Source of the DNA: Dactylosporangium aurantiacum | GTDB taxonomy: Bacteria > Actinomycetota > Actinomycetes > Mycobacteriales > Micromonosporaceae | Length of the DNA stretch: 64,000 nucleotides | Assembly (NCBI RefSeq): GCF_000716715.1 | Contig: NZ_JNYJ01000038.1 | Span: 186,001 to 250,000 of the forward strand | Direction of reading: 5' to 3' | The notes under the pieces: generated by a model | Seen by the model: the letters and a program-made list of their open reading frames with translations, nothing else | What the model was told of the DNA's origin: nothing | Database searches by the model: none | Program-made: the position numbers and the translations under genes | Shown here: in pieces, positions 9,701 through 16,007 of the stretch | Layout: the number at the start of each line of letters is the position of its first letter | How positions within the stretch are numbered: position 1 is the stretch's first letter

Positions 9701-9940
9701 CTGGACGTGGTCGCGGCGCTGCTCGCGGCCGACGACCCGGCGCACGCGGCGCGGCTGGTCGGCGCCGCGGACGGGCTGCGGGCCCGGCACCGGCTGGCCG
9801 AGCCGCCGGACGCGCAGACGCTGCGCTCGGTGACGCTGCCGCTGCTGGCGGACCACCAGCGCGACCGCACGGCCGGCCGGGCGGTCAGCGTCGAGCACAT
9901 CGTGGAGGTCCTAAAGTCGTCCTATGGTGTCGTTGGCTGA
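6770..9940 (+). CDS. Diguanylate cyclase fused to STAND-type ATPase with TPR repeats
   Basis: A 1056-residue signalling protein. Residues about 12-165 form a GGDEF domain: metal-binding FDVDHFK, catalytic GGDEF at 81-85 and an intact RxxD inhibitory site (RADD) five residues before it, so cyclic di-GMP synthesis with product inhibition is plausible. A second segment (about 180-340) has a damaged P-loop (GPPGAGHT, lysine lost). A full NB-ARC/AAA module follows with Walker A GPGGIGKT (386-393), Walker B LLLVLDNFEQ and the TSRERL sensor, then a winged-helix-like region and TPR repeats to the end. Related ATPase-TPR halves are usually fused to class III adenylate cyclases or LuxR/BTAD DNA-binding domains; no such domain is present. 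I chose ATG 6770 (alternatives GTG 6797, ATG 6803) because the longer frame is TerD debris. Its end overlaps the next start by 17 bases. Confidence 0.88.
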   Translation: MNVQGGPAPVTMDPVTGAHSRAALDVALHDVTGCSLLLFDVDHFKTVNDAFGHLRGDLLLRQLADRIAGLIRADDVLFRYGGDEFVLLLPNTGAEEALRLAIRLTDEIRAREFAGTPPLHLSISLGVASSPVDGTDGETLIEVADRRNYLAKRRGRGQAVGDDVAASAAAGSSRLWERDAALSGTQEFITRVAAGSHSALRIVGPPGAGHTRFLREVAQIARLRGFPAVPAADRTPGCILLADVGDPVPELGDAAAIVYATTSPHDGDPRRTGLPEAVVELTPWSPATLRIWLRIALTGEPSAALVDRLAERSGGLPARAEAELGRLRAQGELIGSQDGTWTVKPPKVKRRRGRLPVPMTRLVGRDRETAKVAALVRDGRLVTLVGPGGIGKTRLSLAAATVLADDFADGVVFVPLADSTDAELMTAALARALHVSELPDQHLFDTLLDQLEESELLLVLDNFEQVVDDGAALVSDLLAAAPGVRALVTSRERLSLYGEQVYQVPTLADSPAVTLFEQRARAVDADFEITVDTALPVAALCRRLDGLPLAIELAAARIDRWTPDELLNHLTEHLDRDLDSLGGAGPRDLPARQQTLRGAIDWSFVLLDSEEQRLLTELSVFAGGWTAAAALAVTLPGGDLHLLEKRLSALVDKHLVVRDEDDDGRYRLLSTIRAYARHRLGDAVEPLDRHAEFYAAFAEASAAGLSGPEQVEWTGRVEADYQNVRAAFAHAGVATKTRICLGLWRYWRNGAHINEGREWLSALLAAPGLEDGALARLLHAAAILAATQDEHEEALRLAASALRKATAAGDRATVGHAYNAMGIAAIGGGDHAAATEHFGHSLAIWRELDVPQGVAASLGNLSKVALSRGEIAEAERYATECLALERAAGNTRGIQLALECLGQIMLARGDVAAAREALDESLALSRQIGDAFGAAMAQHQLGLAARLEGDRVEALRLLVTALVTRHEVGDRLDLAISLDVVAALLAADDPAHAARLVGAADGLRARHRLAEPPDAQTLRSVTLPLLADHQRDRTAGRAVSVEHIVEVLKSSYGVVG

Positions 9941-10535
9941 CTGGCAGCGCCTGTTCCCCGCGGACTCGGCGGCCGGGGCCGACCTGATCGAGCGGTGGTC
10001 GCAGCCGCACCGGCGCTATCACACGCTGGAGCACCTGGCCGTGATGCTCACGGTGATCGACGCGCACGCGGACCTGGCCGACGACGCGGACGCGGTGCGG
10101 CTGGCGGCGTGGTTCCACGACGCGGTCTACGAGCCGTTCGCGCCCGACAACGAGGAGCGCAGCGCCGAGCTCGCCGCCGCGGTGCTGCCCGGGCTGGGGG
10201 TGGCGGCGGACCGGGTGGCCGAGGTCGTGCGGCTGGTGCGGCTGACGGCGGGCCACGCGGTGGCCGGTGGAGACCGCAACGGTGCCCTGCTCGCCGACGC
10301 CGACCTGGCGATTCTCGCGTCGGCGCCGGACGATTATGCCCGTTATGCGGCGGCGGTACGGGATGAGTACGCGGCCGTGCCGGAGGATGCGTTCCGCTCC
10401 GGCCGCGCACAAATCCTCGGCACCTTCCTGGGCCGGCCGGAGCTGTTCAGGGCGGTGCCGGGGCGGGCGGAGTGGACCGCCCGCGCGCACGACAACCTGC
10501 GGGCGGAGATCACGACGCTTCTGGGTGCTCCGTGA
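9924..10535 (+). CDS. HD-domain metal-dependent hydrolase
   Basis: A 203-residue predicted metal-dependent phosphohydrolase. The HD signature is complete: HRRYHTLEHL, then WFHDAVYEP (His-Asp pair), and a later DADLAIL aspartate. Such small proteins act on nucleotides or phosphate esters, but this subfamily has no fixed substrate. It lacks the GYP motif, so it is not a cyclic di-GMP phosphodiesterase of the HD-GYP type. The start ATG lies inside the end of the diguanylate cyclase gene in another frame, so translation is probably coupled. Its 3' end overlaps the convergent bfr gene by 26 bases. Confidence 0.85.
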   Translation: MVSLADWQRLFPADSAAGADLIERWSQPHRRYHTLEHLAVMLTVIDAHADLADDADAVRLAAWFHDAVYEPFAPDNEERSAELAAAVLPGLGVAADRVAEVVRLVRLTAGHAVAGGDRNGALLADADLAILASAPDDYARYAAAVRDEYAAVPEDAFRSGRAQILGTFLGRPELFRAVPGRAEWTARAHDNLRAEITTLLGAP

Positions 10536-10992
10536 CGTTCTGCAGGTAGAGCGGCTCGCCCAGCTTCTCGATCAGGCCGAGCTGGGTCTCCAGGTAGTCG
10601 ACGTGGTGCTCCTCGTCGGCCAGGATGTCCTCGAAGATGTTCGCGGACGTCACGTCGCCGATCGAGCGCATGTACTCGATGCCGCGGCGCAGTCGGTCCA
10701 CGGCCTCCAGCTCGATCTGCATGTCGCACTTGAACTGCTCCGGGACGGTCTCGCCGATCCGCAGCGGGAAGAGGCGCTGGTAGTTGGGCAGCGCCTCCAG
10801 GAAGAGGATCCGGTCGGTCAGCACCTCGGCGTGCTTCATCTCGTCGATCGACTCGTGCCGGGTGTGTTTGGCCAGGATCGTGTATCCCCAGTTCTCCTGC
10901 ATCTTGGCGTGTAGGAAGTACTGGTTGATCGCCGTGAGCTCGGCGGTCAGCTGTTCGTTCAGAAACTCGATGACTCGTGCATCCCCCTGCAT
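10510..10992 (-). CDS. bfr: Bacterioferritin
   Basis: A 160-residue haem-containing ferritin that stores iron as a mineral inside a 24-subunit shell. Ferroxidase ligands are in place (QLTAELTAINQYFLHA, ESIDEMKHAE, and ILADEEHHVDYLE), and the haem-binding methionine is present in IDEMKHAE. Length equals that of typical Bfr (158-161). It lies just downstream of bfd on the same strand, so bfd and bfr probably form one iron-responsive unit. Confidence 0.97.
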   Translation of the reverse strand: MQGDARVIEFLNEQLTAELTAINQYFLHAKMQENWGYTILAKHTRHESIDEMKHAEVLTDRILFLEALPNYQRLFPLRIGETVPEQFKCDMQIELEAVDRLRRGIEYMRSIGDVTSANIFEDILADEEHHVDYLETQLGLIEKLGEPLYLQNVTEHPEAS

Positions 10993-11013
10993 GTGGGCAG
11001 GGTAACCGCTCTT

Positions 11014-11202
11014 CTAGGCCAAAGCGGGCAATACTGCCTGAGGTACCTCGGCCTCGATGAGATCGGCCACCCGATCGAGGCAGGTGCCGCAGCCGGTGCC
11101 GGCGCCGCACTCGTCGCCCACGGCATCCTCGGTGTGCGCTCCGGCCCGGATGACCCGCCGGATCTCGCACTCCCGTACCCGGGCGCAGATGCAGACATAC
11201 AC
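11014..11202 (-). CDS. bfd: Bacterioferritin-associated ferredoxin
   Basis: A 62-residue [2Fe-2S] protein of the BFD family. The four cluster cysteines form the characteristic CxC...CxxC pattern: MYVCIC near the N-terminus, then TGCGTC. Bfd docks on bacterioferritin and delivers electrons to reduce the stored ferric core and release Fe2+. A DtxR/IdeR-type operator lies 11 bases upstream of the start, as expected for a gene needed in iron shortage. bfr follows 21 bases downstream. Confidence 0.95.
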   Translation of the reverse strand: MYVCICARVRECEIRRVIRAGAHTEDAVGDECGAGTGCGTCLDRVADLIEAEVPQAVLPALA

Positions 11203-11212
11203 GTTGGTGCTC

Positions 11213-11231
11213 CTCGCTTAGGCTTACCTAA
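11213..11231. promoter_or_regulatory. DtxR/IdeR iron box upstream of bfd
   Basis: The 19-mer CTCGCTTAGGCTTACCTAA matches the actinobacterial iron-repressor consensus TTAGGTTAGGCTAACCTAA at 15 of 19 positions, with 13 of 14 in the right part (TTAGGCTTACCTAA). A further CCTAA half-site follows at 11242-11246. The position directly upstream of the bfd start fits repression by an Fe2+-loaded DtxR-family protein. Confidence 0.75.
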
Positions 11232-11274
11232 GCAAGGGTGACCTAAGTTGGTCGCCGAGACAAGGGCTGAGCAG

Positions 11275-11565
11275 CTATTTCACTGTTCTGGATGCGACGG
11301 TGGAACCGAACAAATGGCGCGGCCGGCGCAGGCCGGCAGCTTTCAGGCGCGTCACGATCTCCTTGCTGGTCACGCTCCTGGCACCCAGCCAGACGGCCAC
11401 CTGCGCCCGGTCGGCGGGCACGTCGTAGTGGTCGCGATCGAATCCGCGCCGCGGCACGCCCAGCAGCTCGGCGAACGCGTGCAGCTCCGCGACCGAGACG
11501 TCACTGACGAGATGGGCCCAGAGCCGGCCGTGCGCCGGCCACCGCGGCGTGTCGATGTAGAGCAC
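11275..11565 (-). CDS. DUF4031 domain protein
   Basis: A 96-residue cytoplasmic protein of the DUF4031 family. The start VLYIDTPRWPAHGRLWAHL and the core LHAFAELLGVPRRGFDRDHYDVP are family hallmarks; they are rich in Asp, His and Arg and could form a metal or phosphate site, but no function is established. I start at GTG 11565 because homologous sequence begins there; a longer open frame upstream runs antisense through the oxidase gene. The start is only 19 bases from the divergent glcD start. Confidence 0.85.
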   Translation of the reverse strand: MLYIDTPRWPAHGRLWAHLVSDVSVAELHAFAELLGVPRRGFDRDHYDVPADRAQVAVWLGARSVTSKEIVTRLKAAGLRRPRHLFGSTVASRTVK

Positions 11566-11584
11566 GCCCGTTAGCCTGCCAAAC

Positions 11585-12988
11585 ATGGATCTCGACATGG
11601 ATCTCATTGAGGAGCTTCGCGCCGCGCTGCCCCACGAGGGCGCCGTGCTCACCGACCCTGACCTGCTGCGATCGTACGAGCACGACGAGGCCGACCTGTG
11701 CGCGTACGGCACCCCCGCGGTGGTCGTTCGCCCCCGCACCACCGGCCAGGTCTCCGCGGTGCTGCGCGCCGCGAGCCGCCGCCGAATCCCCGTCATCCCG
11801 CAGGGTGCCCGCTCCGGCCTGGCCGGCGGCGCCAACGCCATCGACGGCGCGATCGTGCTGTCCCTGGTCGCCATGAACGAGATCGTCGACATCGACCCCG
11901 CCAACCGCATCGCCGTCGTCCAGCCGGGCGTCGTCAACGCGCAGCTGCGCCGCGAGGTGGCCGCGAAGGGGCTGTACTACCCGCCGGACCCGGGCTCCTG
12001 GGAGCAGTCCACGATCGGCGGCAACGTCTCCACCGACGCCGGTGGCATGTGCTGCGTCAAGTACGGCGTCACCAGCGACCACGTCATCGGCCTGGAGGTC
12101 GTCCTGGCCAGCGGGGAGGTCCTCAACTGCGGCCGGCGCACCGCGAAGGGCGTCGCCGGCTACGACCTGACCAGCCTCTTCGTCGGCTCCGAGGGCACCC
12201 TCGGCGTGATCACCGAGATCACCGTCAAGCTGCGCCCGGCACCGGCGTCGTCGCTGACCCTCGTCGCGGTCTTCGACACGCTGCCCGCCGCCGGCGCCGC
12301 CGTCGAGTCGATCATCACCGCCGGCATGCAGCCGAGCATGCTGGAGGTCATCGACCGGGTCACGCTCAGCGCCATCGAGGCGTTCCGGCCGATGGGCCTG
12401 CCCACCACCGCCGCGGCACTGCTCATCGCCGCGGTCGACTCCGGCGGCAGGGCGCCGGACGACCTCGCCGCGATCGCCGCCCTCTGCCAGCAGGCCCAGG
12501 CCGCCGACGTCCACGTCGCCACCGACGCCACCGAGGCCGACGCCCTCCTCGCCGCCCGCCGCCTCGCGCACCCGGCGATGGAGCAGTTCGCCACCGGGCT
12601 CTTCCCCTCCGGCGGCGGCATCATGGTCGACGACGTCGCCGTGCCCCGCACCCGCCTGGTCGAGCTGATCGAGGGCATCGAGGGCATCGCCGCCGAGTAC
12701 GGCGCGGTGGTGGCCACCGTCGGGCACGCCGGCGACGGCAACCTGCACCCGATCATCGTCATCGACCGCTCGGACCCGACCAGCCTCGCCCGCGGCCAGA
12801 AGGTCTTCGACGCGATCATGTCCCTGGGCCTCTCCCTCGGCGGCACCTCCACCGGCGAGCACGGCGTCGGCCTGCTCAAGCGCGACTGGCTGGCGCGCGA
12901 GATCGGCCCCACCGGGTTGAAGGCGCACCGCTCGATCAAGGCTGCGCTGGACCCCGACAACATTCTCAACCCGGGCAAGATCTTCTAG
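11585..12988 (+). CDS. glcD: FAD-linked oxidase, GlcD / D-lactate dehydrogenase type
   Basis: A 467-residue flavoprotein oxidising a 2-hydroxy acid such as glycolate or D-lactate. The N-terminal FAD_binding_4 domain has the FAD loop PQGARSGLAGGAN and PDPGSWEQSTIGGNVSTDAGG; the C-terminal FAD-oxidase domain has GHAGDGNLHPIIV, GTSTGEHGVGLLKR and the terminal DPDNILNPGKIF. All are standard for GlcD. There is no GlcE or GlcF neighbour, so it may work alone. ATG 11585 has no ribosome site; ATG 11600 is the alternative. The end overlaps the convergent udgX by four bases. Confidence 0.92.
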   Translation: MDLDMDLIEELRAALPHEGAVLTDPDLLRSYEHDEADLCAYGTPAVVVRPRTTGQVSAVLRAASRRRIPVIPQGARSGLAGGANAIDGAIVLSLVAMNEIVDIDPANRIAVVQPGVVNAQLRREVAAKGLYYPPDPGSWEQSTIGGNVSTDAGGMCCVKYGVTSDHVIGLEVVLASGEVLNCGRRTAKGVAGYDLTSLFVGSEGTLGVITEITVKLRPAPASSLTLVAVFDTLPAAGAAVESIITAGMQPSMLEVIDRVTLSAIEAFRPMGLPTTAAALLIAAVDSGGRAPDDLAAIAALCQQAQAADVHVATDATEADALLAARRLAHPAMEQFATGLFPSGGGIMVDDVAVPRTRLVELIEGIEGIAAEYGAVVATVGHAGDGNLHPIIVIDRSDPTSLARGQKVFDAIMSLGLSLGGTSTGEHGVGLLKRDWLAREIGPTGLKAHRSIKAALDPDNILNPGKIF

Positions 12989-13614
12989 GCGGCCGCCGCG
13001 GTCAGCACCCGCAGGTCCTCGACCAGGCCGTCGAAGGCGGCGTCGCGGTCGTCGGCGCGCAGCACCGCCGACGGGTGGATCGTCGCGACCAGCACGGCGT
13101 CGTCGGCGGCCGCGAACTCCGCCGGCACGGCCAGCCGGCGACCGTGCTCCTTCGTCACCCGGAAGGCGGGGCCGAGCATCGCCTTGGCCGCCGTCGCGCC
13201 CAGCACCACGACCTGCGCCGGGCGGATCCGGGCGAACTCGGCCACCAGCCACGGCCGGCAGGCCACGATCTCGGTCCGGTCCGGCGTCTGGTGGATGCGC
13301 CGCTTGCCCGGGGCGGCCGGCCGGTGCTTGAAGTGCTTGACGGCGTTGGTGACGTACATGCGGCCGCGGTCCAGGCCGGCCGCGTCGAACGCCCGGTCCA
13401 GCACCTTGCCGGCGGGGCCGACGAAGGGCGCGCCGCGCCGGTCCTCGATGTCGCCGGGCTGCTCCCCGACGACGAGGATCCTCGCGTCCCCGGGCCCTTC
13501 GCCGAAGACCGTCTGGGTCGCGTCGCGGTACAGGTCGCAGCCGCGGCACGCCCGCGCCGCGAGCCGCAGCTGCTCCAGGCCGCCCTGCTCCGGCACGTAC
13601 TCCTGCGCTGTCAT
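12985..13614 (-). CDS. udgX: UdgX uracil-DNA crosslinking glycosylase
   Basis: A 209-residue iron-sulfur uracil-DNA glycosylase of the UdgX branch. It has family 4-like cysteines (CRGCDLY and a later pair including CRPW), the active-site motif GEQPGDIEDRRGAPFVGPAGK, the NAVKHFK block and, decisively, the KRRIH loop that only UdgX carries. In the mycobacterial enzyme the loop histidine attacks the abasic sugar and leaves the protein covalently bound to uracil-containing DNA; the HPSAVLR motif completes the site. The start ATG 13614 (MTAQEYVPEQGG) fits the family; longer frames upstream run through glpD's flank. Confidence 0.95.
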   Translation of the reverse strand: MTAQEYVPEQGGLEQLRLAARACRGCDLYRDATQTVFGEGPGDARILVVGEQPGDIEDRRGAPFVGPAGKVLDRAFDAAGLDRGRMYVTNAVKHFKHRPAAPGKRRIHQTPDRTEIVACRPWLVAEFARIRPAQVVVLGATAAKAMLGPAFRVTKEHGRRLAVPAEFAAADDAVLVATIHPSAVLRADDRDAAFDGLVEDLRVLTAAAA

Positions 13615-13643
13615 ACCGGTACTGCTACCCCGCGGGCCGGGGG

Positions 13644-15491
13644 TTAAGAGATGGCCGTGCGATCCGATTGGAAGCCGCGCACGTCGGGGACGCCGAGCCG
13701 GGCCGCGTCGGCGGTCAGGTCGTCGGGCATGCGCTGCGACTCCTGCTCCGCGGCGACCCGCGCCAGGTAGTGCTCGATCTCCCGGGACCTCGTCGCCGCG
13801 TCCCAGCCCAGCACCGCCCCCATGACCTCGGCGGTCTCGGCGGCCGAGGCGGCACCGCGGTGGTCGGTCTCGAAGGAGATCCGGGTCCGGCGGGTCAGCA
13901 CGTCCTCCAGGTGCAGGGCGCCCTCGGCGAGCGCCGCGTAGGCCACCTCCGCCGCCAGGTACTCCGGGGCGCCCGGCAGCGGGCGGCGCAGCGACGGGTC
14001 CAGGGCGAGCACGTCGAAGGCGAGCGAACCGTACCGCTCCAGCAGGTGCTCCAGGACGCCGGCGGAGATACCGTGCCGGCGGGCCAGGTCCGCGCGGTTG
14101 GTCCACAGCGCGTGGTAGCCGTCGGCGCCGAGCAGCGGCAGGTCGGCGGTGCGGGACGCCGGGACCAGCCCGCCGTGCCGGCGCAGGCCGCCGAGGCGGT
14201 GCGCGACCCGGTCGATGACGTCGGCGGCCATGACCCGGTACGTCGTGTACTTGCCGCCCGCGATCAGCATCAGCCCCAGCATCGGCTCGACCACGGCGTG
14301 CGTACGGGACAAGGCCGAGGTCTGCTCGTCGCGGGTGTGCGGCTGCCGCTGGCGGGCCTCGCGGGACAGCAGCGGGCGCAGCCCGGCGTAGACGCCCTCG
14401 ATGTCCTCGGTCGACAGCGGCCGGTCCAGCACCGCGTTGACCTGGCCGAGCAGGTAGGAGATGTCGGTCGCGGACGCCGCCGGATGCCCGCGGTCCAGGT
14501 GCCAGTCGGTGTCGGTGGTACCGATGATCCAGTGCCCGCCCCACGGGATGACGAACAGGACCGAGGTCTGGGTCCGCAGGATCAGCCCGGCCTCGCCGGT
14601 GATCGCGGAGCGGGGCACCACCAGGTGGACGCCCTTGCTCGCGCGCACCTGCAGCCCCGACGACTCGCGCGGGCCGGCCCCGGACAGCAGGCCGGCGATG
14701 TCGTCCATCCACACGCCGGTGGCGGCCACGACCGTGCGGGCGTGCACCTCGAACTCCTCGCGGGACTCCAGGTCGCGCACCCGCACCCCGGTGACCTCGC
14801 GCGCGTCGCGCAGCAGCCCGACGGCGCGGGCGCTGGGCACCACCGCGGCACCGAGGCTGGCGGCGGTGCGGGCGAGCGTCGCGACCAGGCGGGCGTCGTC
14901 GACCTGGCCGTCGAAGTACTGGATGGCGCCGCTGATCGCGTCCTCACGCAGCGACGGGAAACGCCGGTGGGTCTCGGCGCGGGACAGGTGCCGGTGCAGC
15001 GGCATCCCGCGGGGCGCGGACCCGCGCAGCTGGGCGGCGGTGGCGAACGCGTCGTAGAGCCCGACGCCGGCGCCGTAATAGGCCCGCTGCCAGACGCGGT
15101 GCGCGACCCCCGTCAGGCCGCGGTGCGCGGGCAGCGGCACCAGGATCGGCACCGGCCGGACCAGGTGCGGCGCGAGGCGGGTGGCGAGCAGGCCGCGCTC
15201 CTGCAGGGCCTCGGCGACCAGGCCGAACTCGAGCTGCTCCAGGTAGCGCAGGCCGCCGTGGATCAGCTTCGACGACCGGCTGGACGTGCCGGAGGCCAGG
15301 TCCCGTGCCTCGACGAGGGCGACGGACAGCCCGCGGGACGCGGCGTCGACGGCCGCTCCGACGCCGGTGACGCCACCGCCGATGATCAGGACGTCGAAGC
15401 GCTCACGGCGCAGCCGCGCGACGTCCTGCGCACGGCGGCCGGGCGACAGGCGGCTGGCCTGGAAACGGGACGTGGAGGGTTCACGGCGCAC
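13644..15491 (-). CDS. glpD: Glycerol-3-phosphate dehydrogenase (FAD)
   Basis: Membrane-peripheral flavoenzyme of about 615 residues that oxidises glycerol-3-phosphate to dihydroxyacetone phosphate and feeds electrons to quinone. Visible: the dinucleotide motif DVLIIGGGVTGVGAA, the FAD/G3P motif SGTSSRSSKLIHGGLRYLE, the mid-region WGGHWIIGTTDTDW, GGKYTTYR, and the C-terminal DAO_C helical domain. The chosen start is GTG 15491, giving an N-terminal extension of about 27 residues before the FAD fold; a later start cannot be excluded. It diverges from the SRPBCC gene, with 66 bases between the starts. No glpF or glpK is nearby. Confidence 0.93.
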   Translation of the reverse strand: MRREPSTSRFQASRLSPGRRAQDVARLRRERFDVLIIGGGVTGVGAAVDAASRGLSVALVEARDLASGTSSRSSKLIHGGLRYLEQLEFGLVAEALQERGLLATRLAPHLVRPVPILVPLPAHRGLTGVAHRVWQRAYYGAGVGLYDAFATAAQLRGSAPRGMPLHRHLSRAETHRRFPSLREDAISGAIQYFDGQVDDARLVATLARTAASLGAAVVPSARAVGLLRDAREVTGVRVRDLESREEFEVHARTVVAATGVWMDDIAGLLSGAGPRESSGLQVRASKGVHLVVPRSAITGEAGLILRTQTSVLFVIPWGGHWIIGTTDTDWHLDRGHPAASATDISYLLGQVNAVLDRPLSTEDIEGVYAGLRPLLSREARQRQPHTRDEQTSALSRTHAVVEPMLGLMLIAGGKYTTYRVMAADVIDRVAHRLGGLRRHGGLVPASRTADLPLLGADGYHALWTNRADLARRHGISAGVLEHLLERYGSLAFDVLALDPSLRRPLPGAPEYLAAEVAYAALAEGALHLEDVLTRRTRISFETDHRGAASAAETAEVMGAVLGWDAATRSREIEHYLARVAAEQESQRMPDDLTADAARLGVPDVRGFQSDRTAIS

Positions 15492-15557
15492 CTCATTACC
15501 GTAGCCGCGCCCGTCACGAGTTGGTGTGGGATGAGGCGGTGGGGGAATCAGACCAAC

Positions 15558-16007
15558 GTGTCCATCACCGAACGTATCGTCAGCGCGCCCGTCGACCGGG
15601 TCTACTCCGTCCTCGCCGACGGCTGGTCCTACAGCGACTGGGTCGTCGGCACCGCGCACATCCGTGACGTCGATGCGTCGTGGCCCGAACCCGGCTCGCG
15701 GCTGCATCACAAGGCCGGCCCGTGGCCCATGTCGATCAAGGACCGCAGCGAGTCGCTGGCCTGCGAGCAGGACAGGATGCTGCTGCTCAAGGTGCATCTG
15801 TGGCCGCTCGGCGCGGGCCAGGTCCGCTTCACGCTCGACCCGCTGGACGACCAGGCGACCCGGGTGACGATGCAGGAGCAGTTCACCGACGGGCCGCTGG
15901 TCGGGGTACGCAACAAGATCGGCGACGTCCTGCTGCACTACCGCAACGCCGAGGCGCTGAGCCGGCTGGCGGACCTGGCGGAGCGGCGGGCTCACTCCCT
16001 GCCGTAG
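15558..16007 (+). CDS. SRPBCC-family protein
   Basis: A 149-residue START-like (polyketide cyclase/SRPBCC) protein with a hydrophobic ligand cavity. It starts VSITERIVSAPVDRVYSVLADGWSYSDWVVG, the usual first strand and helix, and ends in the long C-terminal helix NRIGD-like segment (NKIGDVLLHYRNAEAL). GTG 15558 has a GTGGGGGA ribosome-like stretch; ATG 15531 is an alternative. It converges on, and overlaps by 16 bases, the CrtI-like oxidoreductase. The ligand is not predictable. Confidence 0.88.
   Translation: MSITERIVSAPVDRVYSVLADGWSYSDWVVGTAHIRDVDASWPEPGSRLHHKAGPWPMSIKDRSESLACEQDRMLLLKVHLWPLGAGQVRFTLDPLDDQATRVTMQEQFTDGPLVGVRNKIGDVLLHYRNAEALSRLADLAERRAHSLP

Noticed and set aside
6770..10535. 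c-di-GMP maker plus HD-GYP eraser pair
   Set aside because: The HD protein lacks the GYP motif and its length and motifs fit a general small HD hydrolase.
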